Shown: positions 34,097-42,760 of the stretch, piece by piece
Position numbering within the stretch: position 1 is the stretch's first letter
Layout of the letters: each line of letters opens with the position of its first letter
Source: an uncultured Latescibacterota bacterium
GTDB lineage: Bacteria > Latescibacterota > UBA2968 > UBA8231
Assembly: GCA_958295495.1 (NCBI GenBank)
Contig: OY282352.1
Location: 4,720,049-4,784,048, forward strand
Length of the DNA stretch: 64,000 nucleotides
Direction of reading: 5' to 3'
The notes under the pieces: generated by a model
The model's input: only the letters and a program-made list of their open reading frames with translations
What the model was told of the DNA's origin: nothing
Databases searched by the model: none
Made by a program: the position numbers and the translations under genes

Positions 34097-35146
34097 ATGC
34101 AGCGGAAAGTTGCCGCTATTGACGGCCGCGGTCAGGGGGTATGCCTAGAGGAAGCCATGCCCGCACTCGGCCCCGGCGAGGTAAAGGTGCGGGTGGAGGC
34201 TTCGTTGATCAGCCCGGGGAGCGAACTGGGGCGGGTGGGGGCCATGCGGGAAAACCCCCAACCCGACAAGCCACCGCGCCCCTTTGGCTACGCCAACGCC
34301 GGCGTCGTCGAGCAGGTCGGGGCCGAGGTAGAGCAATTCGAGGTGGGGCAGGGCGTGGCCTGCATGGGGGGCGGGTACGCCCTGCACGCCGATTGGGCCT
34401 GTGTGCCGCAGAACTTGTGCGCGGCCATACCCGCAGGCGTTGGCTTTGCCGAGGCTGCGGCTGTGCATCTGGCCGCGACCGGATTACACGCGGTGCGCCG
34501 CACGGCCCCTTTGTACGGAGAAAACGGGGTCGTCGTCGGGTTGGGCTTGGTCGGTCAATTCACGGCCCAATTCGCCCAGCTAAGCGGCTGCCACGTCTTG
34601 GGGGTCGATCGCTTTGCGCGCCGTCGAGACATCGCCGGGCAGGTGGGCATAGAGTGCGTGGTCGATCCGGCCGTACAGGACGTGGTCGGGCAGGCCGGGG
34701 AGTTCACTCGAGGCTATGGCATGGATTTTGGCGTCATTGCCTTTGGCGGCGAGGCCAGCGATGCGTTTGCCGCCATCTACCAGAGCCTAAAGCAAGCGCC
34801 GGATACGCATCGCATGGGGCGCATTGTCCTCGTGGGCGGAGCGCAGGTAGCGCACGGCTTTGGGGCCGCGCTGGGCAACGTGGATGTGCGGAGTGCCGCG
34901 CGCACCGGCCCCGGCTATCACGACCCAGCATACGAGCGCGGCCAAGCGTATCCCGAGGTCTTCGTCGAGTGGCCGACCCAGCGCAACCTAGCCGAGTGCC
35001 TGTGCGCCATGGCGGCCGGGAAACTGCGCGTCCAACCGCTCTATACCCACGAATTTGCGCTCGAAGAAATCGCCGCGGCCGTAGATGTGCTCGTCGAGTC
35101 GCCGGCCGAGGCGCTGGGGGTCGTGCTCAAACCGGCTCGCCAGTGA
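34097..35146 (+). CDS. MDR-family zinc-type dehydrogenase
   Basis: A 349-residue medium-chain dehydrogenase/reductase. The GroES-like N-terminal part carries ISPGSEL and GYANAGVVEQVG; the Rossmann fold shows VVGLGLVGQFTAQFA. The usual catalytic-zinc Cys-His pair is not obvious, so a zinc-independent oxidoreductase of the Bi-domain-oxidoreductase or threonine-dehydrogenase-like group is possible. ATG 34097 has AAGGAGG five bases upstream. It is convergent with a creatininase-family gene and overlaps it by 20 bases. Confidence 0.8.
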   Translation: MQRKVAAIDGRGQGVCLEEAMPALGPGEVKVRVEASLISPGSELGRVGAMRENPQPDKPPRPFGYANAGVVEQVGAEVEQFEVGQGVACMGGGYALHADWACVPQNLCAAIPAGVGFAEAAAVHLAATGLHAVRRTAPLYGENGVVVGLGLVGQFTAQFAQLSGCHVLGVDRFARRRDIAGQVGIECVVDPAVQDVVGQAGEFTRGYGMDFGVIAFGGEASDAFAAIYQSLKQAPDTHRMGRIVLVGGAQVAHGFGAALGNVDVRSAARTGPGYHDPAYERGQAYPEVFVEWPTQRNLAECLCAMAAGKLRVQPLYTHEFALEEIAAAVDVLVESPAEALGVVLKPARQ

Positions 35147-35870
35147 CGAGGTTGCGCTTGCCCTCTGGATAGAAGGTCACCGGCGGCAGGTCGATTTTCT
35201 CGCCGGCGATCATTTGCTCCAACAGCGCGGCGACCCCGTCCACGGCAGGCCCCACTAGGGCCTCGCCCTTGGCGCGCGTGCCCAAGGCCGCGGCCGGGTT
35301 GTCGATGGCCTCGGGCTGCACGCGCTCCGGCGCTAGGTAGAGCATGGTCGAGGTCTCGAATTCGTCGGCGTGCCCAGGCAGGCGTCCTCGCTCCATCTGT
35401 TGCTGCACGTAGTCGGGGTCATATACGTCCCAATAGGACTGGAAGCGGAGGTTGACGCCGAGTTTGTCCCGGTATTCGTCGATGCGACGCATCATGGGTT
35501 TGACATTGCCGCCGTGGCCGTTGAGCACCAAGATGTTCTCAATGCCGGCGCGCACGAGCGAATGGCAGACATCAAAGACGTATTCGCAGAAAATTTCCGG
35601 CCGCACGGTCAGGGTGCCGATGTGCTCCATCCAGTGCTCAGAAACGCCGATGCCCACCGGCGTGGCTACCACCACTTGGGGCAGGAGCTTTTTGGCCGCG
35701 TGCTCGGCCATATAGCTGGCGTGGAAGGTGTCGTGGATCATGTGCAAGTGTTCGTCGTGCTGTTCGGTAGCGGCCGTGGGCACAATGGCTGCTTTGATCG
35801 TGCCGGCTTGGATTCGCTCGCGGAATTCCCTGCGGGTCAGGTCGCCAATAAAGACGCGTTCGTCGGCCAT
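35127..35870 (-). CDS. Creatininase-family amidohydrolase
   Basis: A 247-residue metal hydrolase of the creatininase fold. The metal-binding residues lie in TEQHDEHLHM...HD and HADEFETS, and LNGHGGN is the family signature. Family members open cyclic amides (creatinine, mycofactocin-related or lactam substrates). ATG 35870 has AGGAG at nine bases; the in-frame ATG at 35969 has none. It overlaps the convergent MDR gene by 20 bases. Confidence 0.87.
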   Translation of the reverse strand: MADERVFIGDLTRREFRERIQAGTIKAAIVPTAATEQHDEHLHMIHDTFHASYMAEHAAKKLLPQVVVATPVGIGVSEHWMEHIGTLTVRPEIFCEYVFDVCHSLVRAGIENILVLNGHGGNVKPMMRRIDEYRDKLGVNLRFQSYWDVYDPDYVQQQMERGRLPGHADEFETSTMLYLAPERVQPEAIDNPAAALGTRAKGEALVGPAVDGVAALLEQMIAGEKIDLPPVTFYPEGKRNLVTGEPV

Positions 35871-36000
35871 CGCAACACTCCTTTGCGTTGGGGGGGCCGG
35901 TAGATTAAGGGCTGTCCATGCGTGCGTCAAGTGGCTGCGCGCCCGGTTGACCGGGAGGGGAAAGCACACTTGAATTCACTACATCGACAAGGGGGCCGTT

Positions 36001-37155
36001 ATCGCCAATCCTTTTGCAGAGTGGAATAAAAACTTCGCGCTCCTCGCCGTGGCCGTGGCTGGAACGGGGGTGTTCTTCGGGGTGCAGCTAACCCTGTTCA
36101 ACAATTTCATCGTCGAGCGGCTGGGCATTGAGCCGCACGAATTGGGCTATGTCGAGGCCCTGCGCGAAGTCCCCGGTTTTCTCAACGCATTTTTTCTGGC
36201 GCTGATCGTCCGCTGCGCCCCGCCAAAAGTCGCCGCCGTTGCGCTGGTGGTGATGGGCATTGGGCTTGCCGCGTACGCGGAGGTGTCTTCGGTCTTCATG
36301 TTGGCCTCGTTCTCGCTGGTGTGGAGCCTTGGCTTTCACTGCTGGCTCCCGCTAGAGCAGAGCATGGGCTTGGCCTACGGCCCAACCGCGGACAAGGGCC
36401 GCTGGCTGGGGCAATTGCGCAGCATTAGCAGCTTGGCTTGGCTGGTGGCCATTGGCGCATGCATGGTGGGGCTGGAGTTTTTGCGCTACGAGGGGGTCTT
36501 TGTCTTGGCCGGGGTGTGTACGGCCGCGGGCGGCTTGGCCTTGTTTTGGGCCGATGACAAGGACGCGCCCGAAGGCGAGAAGAGCCTAGTGCTCAAGCGG
36601 CGCTATCTGCTCTACTACGCCCTGAATTTCCTCCAGGGCCTGCGCAAGCAGATGTTTATAACCTTCGCCATTTTCGCCCTCGTGAAAGTGCATAAGATGC
36701 CGGTGAAGACGACCATGGTGCTGGTGCTAATAAACCAAGTGCTGATCGCCGCGACGGCTTCGTGGATGGGGCGGCTGGTCGATCGCTTTGGCGAGCGACG
36801 AATGCTCACTCTGAGCTATAGCGTGTTGGTCTTCGTCTTTTTGGGCTACGCGTTCGTGGAGCACCGGCCGAGTCTATACGCGCTCTATTGCCTCGACAAC
36901 CTCATCTTCTTCGGCGGGATCGCGCTTACTACCTACGCGCACAAAATCGCGCCCCCAGACGAACTCAAACCCACCCTCTCCATGGGGGTCACCATGAACC
37001 ACGTAGCGGCCGTGGCCGCGCCCTTAGTCGGCGGATACGCTTGGCTCTTTTTTGGCTACGAGGTCATTTTTATCAGTGGTGCGCTCTTGGCCCTTGTCTC
37101 GCTGGTAGTAACCCAGTGGGTCGATCCAGCCAAGCAGGGCCGCATACCCATTTAA
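36001..37155 (+). CDS. Major facilitator superfamily transporter
   Basis: A 12-helix MFS carrier of about 385 residues. The frame is open from 35974. The first GTG at 36049 would leave only a short first helix and has no ribosome site, whereas AAGGGGG lies five bases before an ATC at 36001, which would restore a normal N-terminus (ANPFAEWNKNF). An unusual start codon or a base error is possible, so the start is uncertain. Helix-loop motifs such as GRLVDRFGERRML match MFS domain loops. Followed 25 bases later by a TIM-barrel isomerase, with which it probably forms an uptake-and-catabolism unit. Confidence 0.8.
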   Translation: MANPFAEWNKNFALLAVAVAGTGVFFGVQLTLFNNFIVERLGIEPHELGYVEALREVPGFLNAFFLALIVRCAPPKVAAVALVVMGIGLAAYAEVSSVFMLASFSLVWSLGFHCWLPLEQSMGLAYGPTADKGRWLGQLRSISSLAWLVAIGACMVGLEFLRYEGVFVLAGVCTAAGGLALFWADDKDAPEGEKSLVLKRRYLLYYALNFLQGLRKQMFITFAIFALVKVHKMPVKTTMVLVLINQVLIAATASWMGRLVDRFGERRMLTLSYSVLVFVFLGYAFVEHRPSLYALYCLDNLIFFGGIALTTYAHKIAPPDELKPTLSMGVTMNHVAAVAAPLVGGYAWLFFGYEVIFISGALLALVSLVVTQWVDPAKQGRIPI

Positions 37156-37180
37156 TCCAACCCAATAGAAGGGACTTACC

Positions 37181-38041
37181 ATGAAAATCGGCACTCGCAT
37201 GCCCCCGTTTTCCCATCAGATCGGCTTTGACGCCTATGCCGCGTGGTTGGCCGACAACGGTTTTGGCGCGGTCGATACCCCGCCTTTGACCCGTCCGCTC
37301 GCCCGCACCTGCGAGCAGCTCGGCTTGGCCCTCGGCACTTCAGATGGCGGCGGCCAAGTCCTCACCCGCGACGCGGCCAAGCGCCGCAAGGCTCTAAGCG
37401 CGATCAAGAGGAGCTTGAGCGCGATCGCCCGGCACGGCGGCCACACGCTCTTTACCGTGCTCGCCCCAGACGACCCCAGCATGTCCAAAGCCGAGACTTT
37501 TGAGATCTTTGCCAAGGTCTATCCCCGGGTCGTGGCCCACGCCGAGAAAGTGGGCGTCAATATCGCCATCGAACCTTGGCCGGGCGGCCGGCCCCACTAC
37601 CCCAATCTGGGCTGCTCGCCCGAGAGCCTGCGCTTGCTCTTTGCAGCGTGCCCGTCGCCGCGGCTGGGCATCTGCTACGATCCCTCCCACTTCGTGCGCT
37701 TGCAGATAGACTATCAGCGGCTCTTGCACGAGTTTGGCGACCGCGTGCGGCACGTCCATCTCAAGGACACCGAGATCATGCCGGAAAAGCTCTACGAATC
37801 CGGCAATTTGGGCGAGGCCTACGGCTCGACCTACGTGTGCGGCGAGGGCTGGTGGCGCTATACCATCCCCGGGGAGGGCGAAGTGGATTGGAACTTTGTG
37901 GTGCGCCGGCTCGAGGACGTGGGCTACGACGGCGTGCTCTCGGTGGAACTCGAAGACCACTATTTCTGGCAGACGCCCGAGCTGCAACAGGAAGGTTTGT
38001 TGCGGGCCAAAGACCATATTGAGCCGCTGCTCAAGGGATAG
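37181..38041 (+). CDS. Sugar phosphate isomerase/epimerase-like TIM-barrel protein
   Basis: A 286-residue xylose-isomerase-like TIM barrel (AP endonuclease 2 superfamily). Conserved acidic and histidine metal ligands appear in IAIEPW, CYDPSHF, HVHLKD and SVELED. Such proteins isomerise or epimerise sugars or inosose; the exact substrate is unknown. A ribosome site GAAGGGA precedes ATG 37181. It sits between an MFS gene and an FG-GAP/UnbV gene. Confidence 0.85.
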   Translation: MKIGTRMPPFSHQIGFDAYAAWLADNGFGAVDTPPLTRPLARTCEQLGLALGTSDGGGQVLTRDAAKRRKALSAIKRSLSAIARHGGHTLFTVLAPDDPSMSKAETFEIFAKVYPRVVAHAEKVGVNIAIEPWPGGRPHYPNLGCSPESLRLLFAACPSPRLGICYDPSHFVRLQIDYQRLLHEFGDRVRHVHLKDTEIMPEKLYESGNLGEAYGSTYVCGEGWWRYTIPGEGEVDWNFVVRRLEDVGYDGVLSVELEDHYFWQTPELQQEGLLRAKDHIEPLLKG

Positions 38042-38043
38042 CA

Positions 38044-39648
38044 GTGGGTGCCCTGTTCCTCGTGCTCCTGCTGTCGGCCGCCGGCTATGGGCAGCCGCAC
38101 TTCGTCGAGGTAGCCCGCGAATTAGGCATTGACTTCGTCCACCAAAACGGAGCCTCGGCCGATAAGAACCTGCCTGAGACCAATGGCGCTGGCAGCGCCT
38201 TTCTCGACTGGGACGATGACGGAGATTGGGACTTGTACTTGGTCAACAGCGGGGACATGGAGCGGGAGCGCGGCGCGGCCACTAACCAGCTCTTTCGCAA
38301 CGACGGACGCGCCTTTGCCCGAGTAGCCGGCGCAGCCGGCGCGCCTGGCACCTCTTATGGCATGGGGGTGACCGCGGCCGACTACGACGGCGACGGCCGC
38401 CCAGATCTCTACCTGACGGCGTGGGGGCCGGACCAGTTCTACCGGCGCGAAGGGAGTGGCTATGTCGATGCAACGGCCGCGGCCGGCCTCGGGTACGCGG
38501 GATGGACCACTAGTGCCGTTGCGTTCGACTACGATCTCGACGGCGACTGCGACCTCTTCGCCGCGCAATACGTCCGCTTTGCCTTGGGGGAGCAGCCTTG
38601 GTGCGGACGCGCCGACATGGGGTTGCGCTTCTACTGCGACCCGAGGGTCTTTGCCTCCACTGCGGACATCCTCTACCGCAATGAGGGCCACGGCGTCTTT
38701 GCCGAGGTTGGTCGCCAAGCGGGTATTGTACGCGAAGGCAATGGATTGGGCGCGGTGGCGGGCGACTTCGATGGCGACGGCGACCCAGACCTGTACGTGG
38801 CCAACGACTTGACGCCCAATTTCCACTACATCAACCAAGGCGGCGGCACCTTTGCCGAGACCGGCTTGCTGGCCGGGACCGCGCTGAGTGCAGACGGGGC
38901 CAGCCAAGCGGGCATGGGCGTCGATGCCGGCGACATAGACCAAGACGGCGACCTCGATCTGTTCGTCACCAACTACCAGTTGGAAAACAACGGGCTATAT
39001 CGCAACGACGGCTCGTTTTACTCCGAGATCAGCTTTAAGGCCGGCCTCGGCGACCTCAGCCTGAACTACCTTGGTTTTGGCACGGGGTTCTTCGACTCGG
39101 ACAACGACGGGCATCTCGACCTGTTCGTGGGTAACGGCCACGTCCACGACAACATTGAATCGTACGACGCATTGGTTTCTTACGCGCAACAGGCACAGGT
39201 TTTTCGCAATGGGGGCGCGGGCGTCTTCCGCGAAGTGACCGCCGAGAGCGGCCCGGGTTTCGCAGCCGCTTGGGTGGTGCGCGGCTCCTCCTTTGGGGAC
39301 ATCGACCAAGATGGCGACTTGGACATTGCCCTCGTCAACAACGGTCGCCGCTTTGCCCTGCTGCGCAACGACGGCGCGGGGGGCAACTACCTCGCGGTCG
39401 CGCTAAGGGGCCGCAGGAGCAACCGCGACGGCATCGGCGCCCGCTTGTATCTATGGGCTGGCGGGCGTCGGCAGTTAAGGGAGGTAAAGGCGGGATCGGG
39501 TTTTCTCTCGACCAGTCAGCGCGACCCGGTGTTCGGATTGGGAACGGCCGAGCGCGTTGAGCGACTGGAAATTCACTGGCCGGCCGGGGGAGTGCAAGTG
39601 CTCGAAGACTTGGCCGCCAACCAGCGGTTGCACGTAGTGGAGGATTAG
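38044..39648 (+). CDS. Secreted FG-GAP/UnbV (ASPIC) repeat protein
   Basis: A 534-residue exported protein: signal peptide (residues 1-17), then a beta-propeller built of seven FG-GAP-type repeats, each with a calcium loop such as DWDDDGDWDLY, DYDGDGRPDLY, DIDQDGDLDLF. The C-terminal 90 residues match the ASPIC/UnbV domain (GIGARLYLWAGG...EIHWPAGG). Such proteins are thought to be extracellular or periplasmic ligand-binding scaffolds. Start GTG 38044 follows the isomerase stop by two bases. Its stop faces the tauC-like stop four bases away. Confidence 0.9.
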   Translation: MGALFLVLLLSAAGYGQPHFVEVARELGIDFVHQNGASADKNLPETNGAGSAFLDWDDDGDWDLYLVNSGDMERERGAATNQLFRNDGRAFARVAGAAGAPGTSYGMGVTAADYDGDGRPDLYLTAWGPDQFYRREGSGYVDATAAAGLGYAGWTTSAVAFDYDLDGDCDLFAAQYVRFALGEQPWCGRADMGLRFYCDPRVFASTADILYRNEGHGVFAEVGRQAGIVREGNGLGAVAGDFDGDGDPDLYVANDLTPNFHYINQGGGTFAETGLLAGTALSADGASQAGMGVDAGDIDQDGDLDLFVTNYQLENNGLYRNDGSFYSEISFKAGLGDLSLNYLGFGTGFFDSDNDGHLDLFVGNGHVHDNIESYDALVSYAQQAQVFRNGGAGVFREVTAESGPGFAAAWVVRGSSFGDIDQDGDLDIALVNNGRRFALLRNDGAGGNYLAVALRGRRSNRDGIGARLYLWAGGRRQLREVKAGSGFLSTSQRDPVFGLGTAERVERLEIHWPAGGVQVLEDLAANQRLHVVED

Positions 39649-39652
39649 CGGA

Positions 39653-40561
39653 TCAGCCCTTCCCCTTATAGGGGATCAACCGCGCTTCGAGGGTGCGCAT
39701 GAGCACCTCGATGGCGAATCCAATGGTGCCGATGATGATGACGCCGATCACCACCACCTCGGTCTGGAGAAAGTTCTTGGCCATCATCATCATGGAACCT
39801 ACGCCCCGATCCGCGGCCACCAGCTCGGCGGCCACCAGCGTTCCCCAGCACACCCCCATTGAGGTGCGGAGGCCGGTGAAGATCTCCGGCAAGGCGTTCG
39901 GCAGGATGACGTACCGGAGCACCTGCGCCTTGGAGGCGCCGAGGGAATAGGCCGCATGCACCTTTGAGATGCGTATCGAACTCACCCCGGCGCGGGCGGA
40001 GATCAGCGTGATGAAGAGCGCCGCGAGGAACAGCAGGAAGGTCTTGGCCGCTTCGTCAATTCCCAGCCAGAGGATCACCAGCGGAATCAAGGCGAGGGGC
40101 GGGATCGGACGGATGAACTCCACGATTGGGTCCAGCAGGCCGCGCGCCACCGAGTTCAAGCCCATCGCGAAGCCGAGGGGAATGCCGAGCAACCCGCCAA
40201 ACGATACGCCCAAGAGCACCCGTCGGACCGACGTCCAGACGTGTTCCCAGAGCGAGACGTTGCGATAGCCGTCCATCACGAGGCTGATAAACCGATCGAC
40301 GACGCCGGGCCGGGCGCGATCCGGGTCGTCCCACGGATAGATCCGGCCATCGAGCGGCGGCCAGAAGATGGGGTCGAAGAGTGCTCCGGTCGTCGCCACG
40401 GCCCAAGCGGCGAGCAGCACCACCACGGTGAGGATTGACCACAGCCGGCCGGAATTCACCGCGGAGGCGTCGCCGAACTTGATCGTCTTTTGCTCGGTGT
40501 GGGGGTCGTCCGCAACGCCGAGCCAGATGGCCAGCTTTGCAGGGGGCTTGCGATTCGGCAT
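39653..40561 (-). CDS. tauC: Taurine/sulfonate-type ABC transporter permease
   Basis: A 302-residue inner-membrane permease of the SsuC/TauC type. About six helices; the cytoplasmic EAA-type loop lies at HAAYSLGASKAQVLRYVILP. It follows tauB and tauA homologues in the order tauA-tauB-tauC. No TauD dioxygenase adjoins, so the ligand may be taurine, another sulfonate or an unrelated small molecule. The gene stop is four bases from the convergent FG-GAP/UnbV gene. Confidence 0.88.
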   Translation of the reverse strand: MPNRKPPAKLAIWLGVADDPHTEQKTIKFGDASAVNSGRLWSILTVVVLLAAWAVATTGALFDPIFWPPLDGRIYPWDDPDRARPGVVDRFISLVMDGYRNVSLWEHVWTSVRRVLLGVSFGGLLGIPLGFAMGLNSVARGLLDPIVEFIRPIPPLALIPLVILWLGIDEAAKTFLLFLAALFITLISARAGVSSIRISKVHAAYSLGASKAQVLRYVILPNALPEIFTGLRTSMGVCWGTLVAAELVAADRGVGSMMMMAKNFLQTEVVVIGVIIIGTIGFAIEVLMRTLEARLIPYKGKG

Positions 40562-40570
40562 GATCTTCTC

Positions 40571-41380
40571 TCAGGCTGTAGGGCCGCCCATGATCTCCTC
40601 TTCCATCTCCCAGATCATGGAAAGAATCTCTTCGCGGGCGGCGACGAAATCGGGCTGGGTCTTGATGGCGCGGGCATCGCCGGTGACGCCCTGCGCGGCG
40701 AACGGCAGGCGGTACTCCTTGTGGATGCGGCCGGGCCGCGGTGCCATGACCACCACGCGCTCACCGAGGAACAGGGCTTCCTCCACGGAGTGGGTGATCA
40801 GGATGATGGTCTTGCCGGTCTCCTTCCACAGCTTCAGCACCAACTCCTGCATCTTCTCGCGGGTCAGGGCGTCCAGCGCACCCAGCGGCTCGTCCATCAG
40901 GATCACATCCGGGTCATTGGCCAAGCACCGCGCCAGCGCCACCCGCTGCTGCATGCCGCCGGAGAGCTGATAGACCGGCTTGTCGGCGAACTCCTGTAGT
41001 GCCATGGTGCCGAGCAGATCCTCGACCTTGCCGGCGATTTCGGCCCGGTCGGCCCCACTCATGCGCGGCCCGAAGCTCACGTTCTGGGCGACGGTCATCC
41101 ATTCAAACAACGCGCCCTGCTGGAATACCATGCCGCGTTCCTTGTGCGGCCCAGTCACGGGTCGGCCGTTGAGTAGCGTCTGCCCCGCGGTGGGCACCAA
41201 GAATCCGGCGATGATGTTCAGCAGCGTGGTCTTGCCGCACCCGGACGGGCCGAGCACGGCCACCAACTCGCCCGGCTGCAGGTGGAGCGAAACGTCTGCG
41301 AGTGCCTCCACCTCGCTGCCGTCCGGCGCGGTGAAGGTCATGGACGCACCGTCGATGACGAGTCCGCTCGATCGGCTCAT
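40571..41380 (-). CDS. tauB: Taurine/sulfonate-type ABC transporter ATPase
   Basis: A 269-residue ATP-binding subunit: Walker A GPSGCGKTT, Q-loop, signature LSGGMQQR, Walker B ILMDEPLGALD and the H-switch in ITHSVEEA. The overlap of four bases (ATGA) with tauA couples translation. Closest in arrangement to TauB/SsuB. It powers import through the neighbouring permease. Confidence 0.92.
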   Translation of the reverse strand: MSRSSGLVIDGASMTFTAPDGSEVEALADVSLHLQPGELVAVLGPSGCGKTTLLNIIAGFLVPTAGQTLLNGRPVTGPHKERGMVFQQGALFEWMTVAQNVSFGPRMSGADRAEIAGKVEDLLGTMALQEFADKPVYQLSGGMQQRVALARCLANDPDVILMDEPLGALDALTREKMQELVLKLWKETGKTIILITHSVEEALFLGERVVVMAPRPGRIHKEYRLPFAAQGVTGDARAIKTQPDFVAAREEILSMIWEMEEEIMGGPTA

Positions 41381-42357
41381 AGGAAGCTAGAGTCAATCGC
41401 GAACTCGTAGCTCTTGAGTGCTCGCTCTAGCTGTCCCTGCGCGGCGAGGAAGTCGGCCACCGCTTTGGCAAAGGTCTGGACGCCGCCGCCCAGCCAAGCA
41501 GCCGACTGCTGTTCTGCGACCAAGGGAAACGAGAAGGCGTTGAGCAACCACCGCGCCGCGTCTAGTTCCATGCCGGCCGCGGTCGCGATCGTCTCTTCAA
41601 ACCGGCCCGGGTCGGCCGCGTAGGCCGCGTTGGCCTGCTCGGTCACCTGCATGAACTTCCGCAGAAGATCGGGGTGATCGGCCGCGAATTGCTTGGTCAC
41701 CGAGATGACGTCGAAGACGCGAATGCCGATCGCTTCCTGCTCGGCCGCGGTCATTAGCTCCACGCCGAACTCCTTCATCCGCCGCAGCGGCCCGCCAAAG
41801 GCACAGGCCATGGTGACGTCCCCGCGCGCCAGCGCCACGGCCGCGTCCGGGCCGTTCATCTGCACTAGATTGACCTTGGCGACATCGACGCCGAGGTGAT
41901 TGAGGACGCGCAGCAGCTTGTAGTGGGTGACGTTGCCGATTGGCGTCGCGACCCGCTTGCCCTCTAGCTCGGCGGCATTGGCTTGGGTGATGCCGGCGTC
42001 GTTGCGCACCACGCAGTTGTCGCCCTCGGCGTAGCTGTCTGCGATGCCGACGAGCTGGAGCGGCAGGCCGTTGGAGACCGCGACCAGCCACGGAACCACG
42101 CCCTGCGCGTAGGCGATGTGTACCTCGCCCGATGCCATTGCGAGGCTCATCTCGTTGCCGTTGCCAAACGCGCGCCACTCCACTGCGACGCCGAGGGCCT
42201 CGTCGTAGGTCTTTTCGACCTGCGCGACCAAGTTCGGGGTAGGCCATTCGAGGAAGTAGGCCACCGTGAGTTTGTCGAGCGCGGATACCGACGATACGGC
42301 CAGCAGCGCCACTCCCGCCGCCGCGATCGCCATGGCTTTGCAGTTCATATTGTGCAT
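41377..42357 (-). CDS. tauA: Taurine-type periplasmic substrate-binding protein
   Basis: A 326-residue solute-binding protein with signal peptide (residues 1-26, ending VSAL). The mature part begins KLTVAYFLEWPTPN and carries ASGEVHIAYAQG and PIGNVTHYKLL, as in TauA. It captures the ligand in the periplasm for TauBC. AAGGAAGG precedes ATG 42357. The tau genes look richer in GCG/CGC codons than several neighbours, but I have not measured this. Upstream lies a stretch of gene debris. Confidence 0.88.
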   Translation of the reverse strand: MHNMNCKAMAIAAAGVALLAVSSVSALDKLTVAYFLEWPTPNLVAQVEKTYDEALGVAVEWRAFGNGNEMSLAMASGEVHIAYAQGVVPWLVAVSNGLPLQLVGIADSYAEGDNCVVRNDAGITQANAAELEGKRVATPIGNVTHYKLLRVLNHLGVDVAKVNLVQMNGPDAAVALARGDVTMACAFGGPLRRMKEFGVELMTAAEQEAIGIRVFDVISVTKQFAADHPDLLRKFMQVTEQANAAYAADPGRFEETIATAAGMELDAARWLLNAFSFPLVAEQQSAAWLGGGVQTFAKAVADFLAAQGQLERALKSYEFAIDSSFL

Positions 42358-42380
42358 TTTTCCTTCCTTATCTGACTTTT

Positions 42381-42488
42381 CTATGAAGGTAAGTCAACGA
42401 CCAGCACCACGCGAGTACCGTTGAATTTCGCGCTGGGCTCCAAAGCATTGCCTCCCAAAGAGAAATAATATAGTATGGCCCTTACCCT
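42381..42488 (-). pseudogene. Possible C-terminal gene remnant
   Basis: The minus strand is open between stops at 42489-42491 and 42381-42383 for 35 codons without a usable start. The end (GGNALEPSAKFNGTRVVLVV and a short tail) resembles the final beta strands of a GHKL-ATPase-like or other globular protein, but too little remains to identify it. It may be decayed DNA or chance. Confidence 0.2.
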
Positions 42489-42571
42489 TTAGGATAAACA
42501 AAAGGAATATATGGCCTTTGCTTAGGACAATTGGTATAAGATCCGCATTAGAGAGGAGCTAGCGGTACGCA

Positions 42572-42715
42572 ATAAAAAAAACGTTTGCCGAGTTCTTTGC
42601 CGGTATCGGTCTGATGAGAATGGGCCTTGAACGCGAAGGGTGGGATATAGCTTGGGCCAATGATATCGACGAGGAAAAGTATGCGATGTACAAGGCCCAC
42701 TTTTTGAGAGGCTAG
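42572..42715 (+). pseudogene. N-terminal fragment of a cytosine-5 DNA methyltransferase
   Basis: From an ATA codon at 42572 the frame reads KKTFAEFFAGIGLMRMGLER then a GWDIAWANDIDEEKY-type run and stops at 42713. This is motif I (FAGIG) and motif II of C5 cytosine methyltransferases (Dcm/HaeIII type), which normally continue for over 300 residues, including the PCQ catalytic loop absent here. GAGAGGAG lies upstream and the ATA seems to replace the original ATG. It is clearly a truncated, dead gene: no start, motifs IV-X missing. Its presence indicates that a restriction-modification or methylation-linked defence locus was once here. Confidence 0.8.
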
Positions 42716-42760
42716 CAGATAGACGCCTTGTTGAATTAGACACTAAAAGGAGCTAGTAAA

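Larger units (their letters stand above)
42358..42760. other. Gene-poor stretch with decayed coding DNA
   Basis: Between tauA and the first Gfo/Idh/MocA gene there is no intact gene. It holds the possible C-terminal remnant (42381-42488), an AT-rich patch with no clear promoter, and the methyltransferase fragment (42572-42715). The ribosome site AAAGGAG of the next gene lies at its right end. Confidence 0.6.

Noticed and set aside
34141..35172. A 343-codon plus-strand frame overlapping the MDR gene in another phase.
   Set aside because: It is Arg/Gly/Pro-rich, has no domain and mirrors the codon positions of the real MDR gene.
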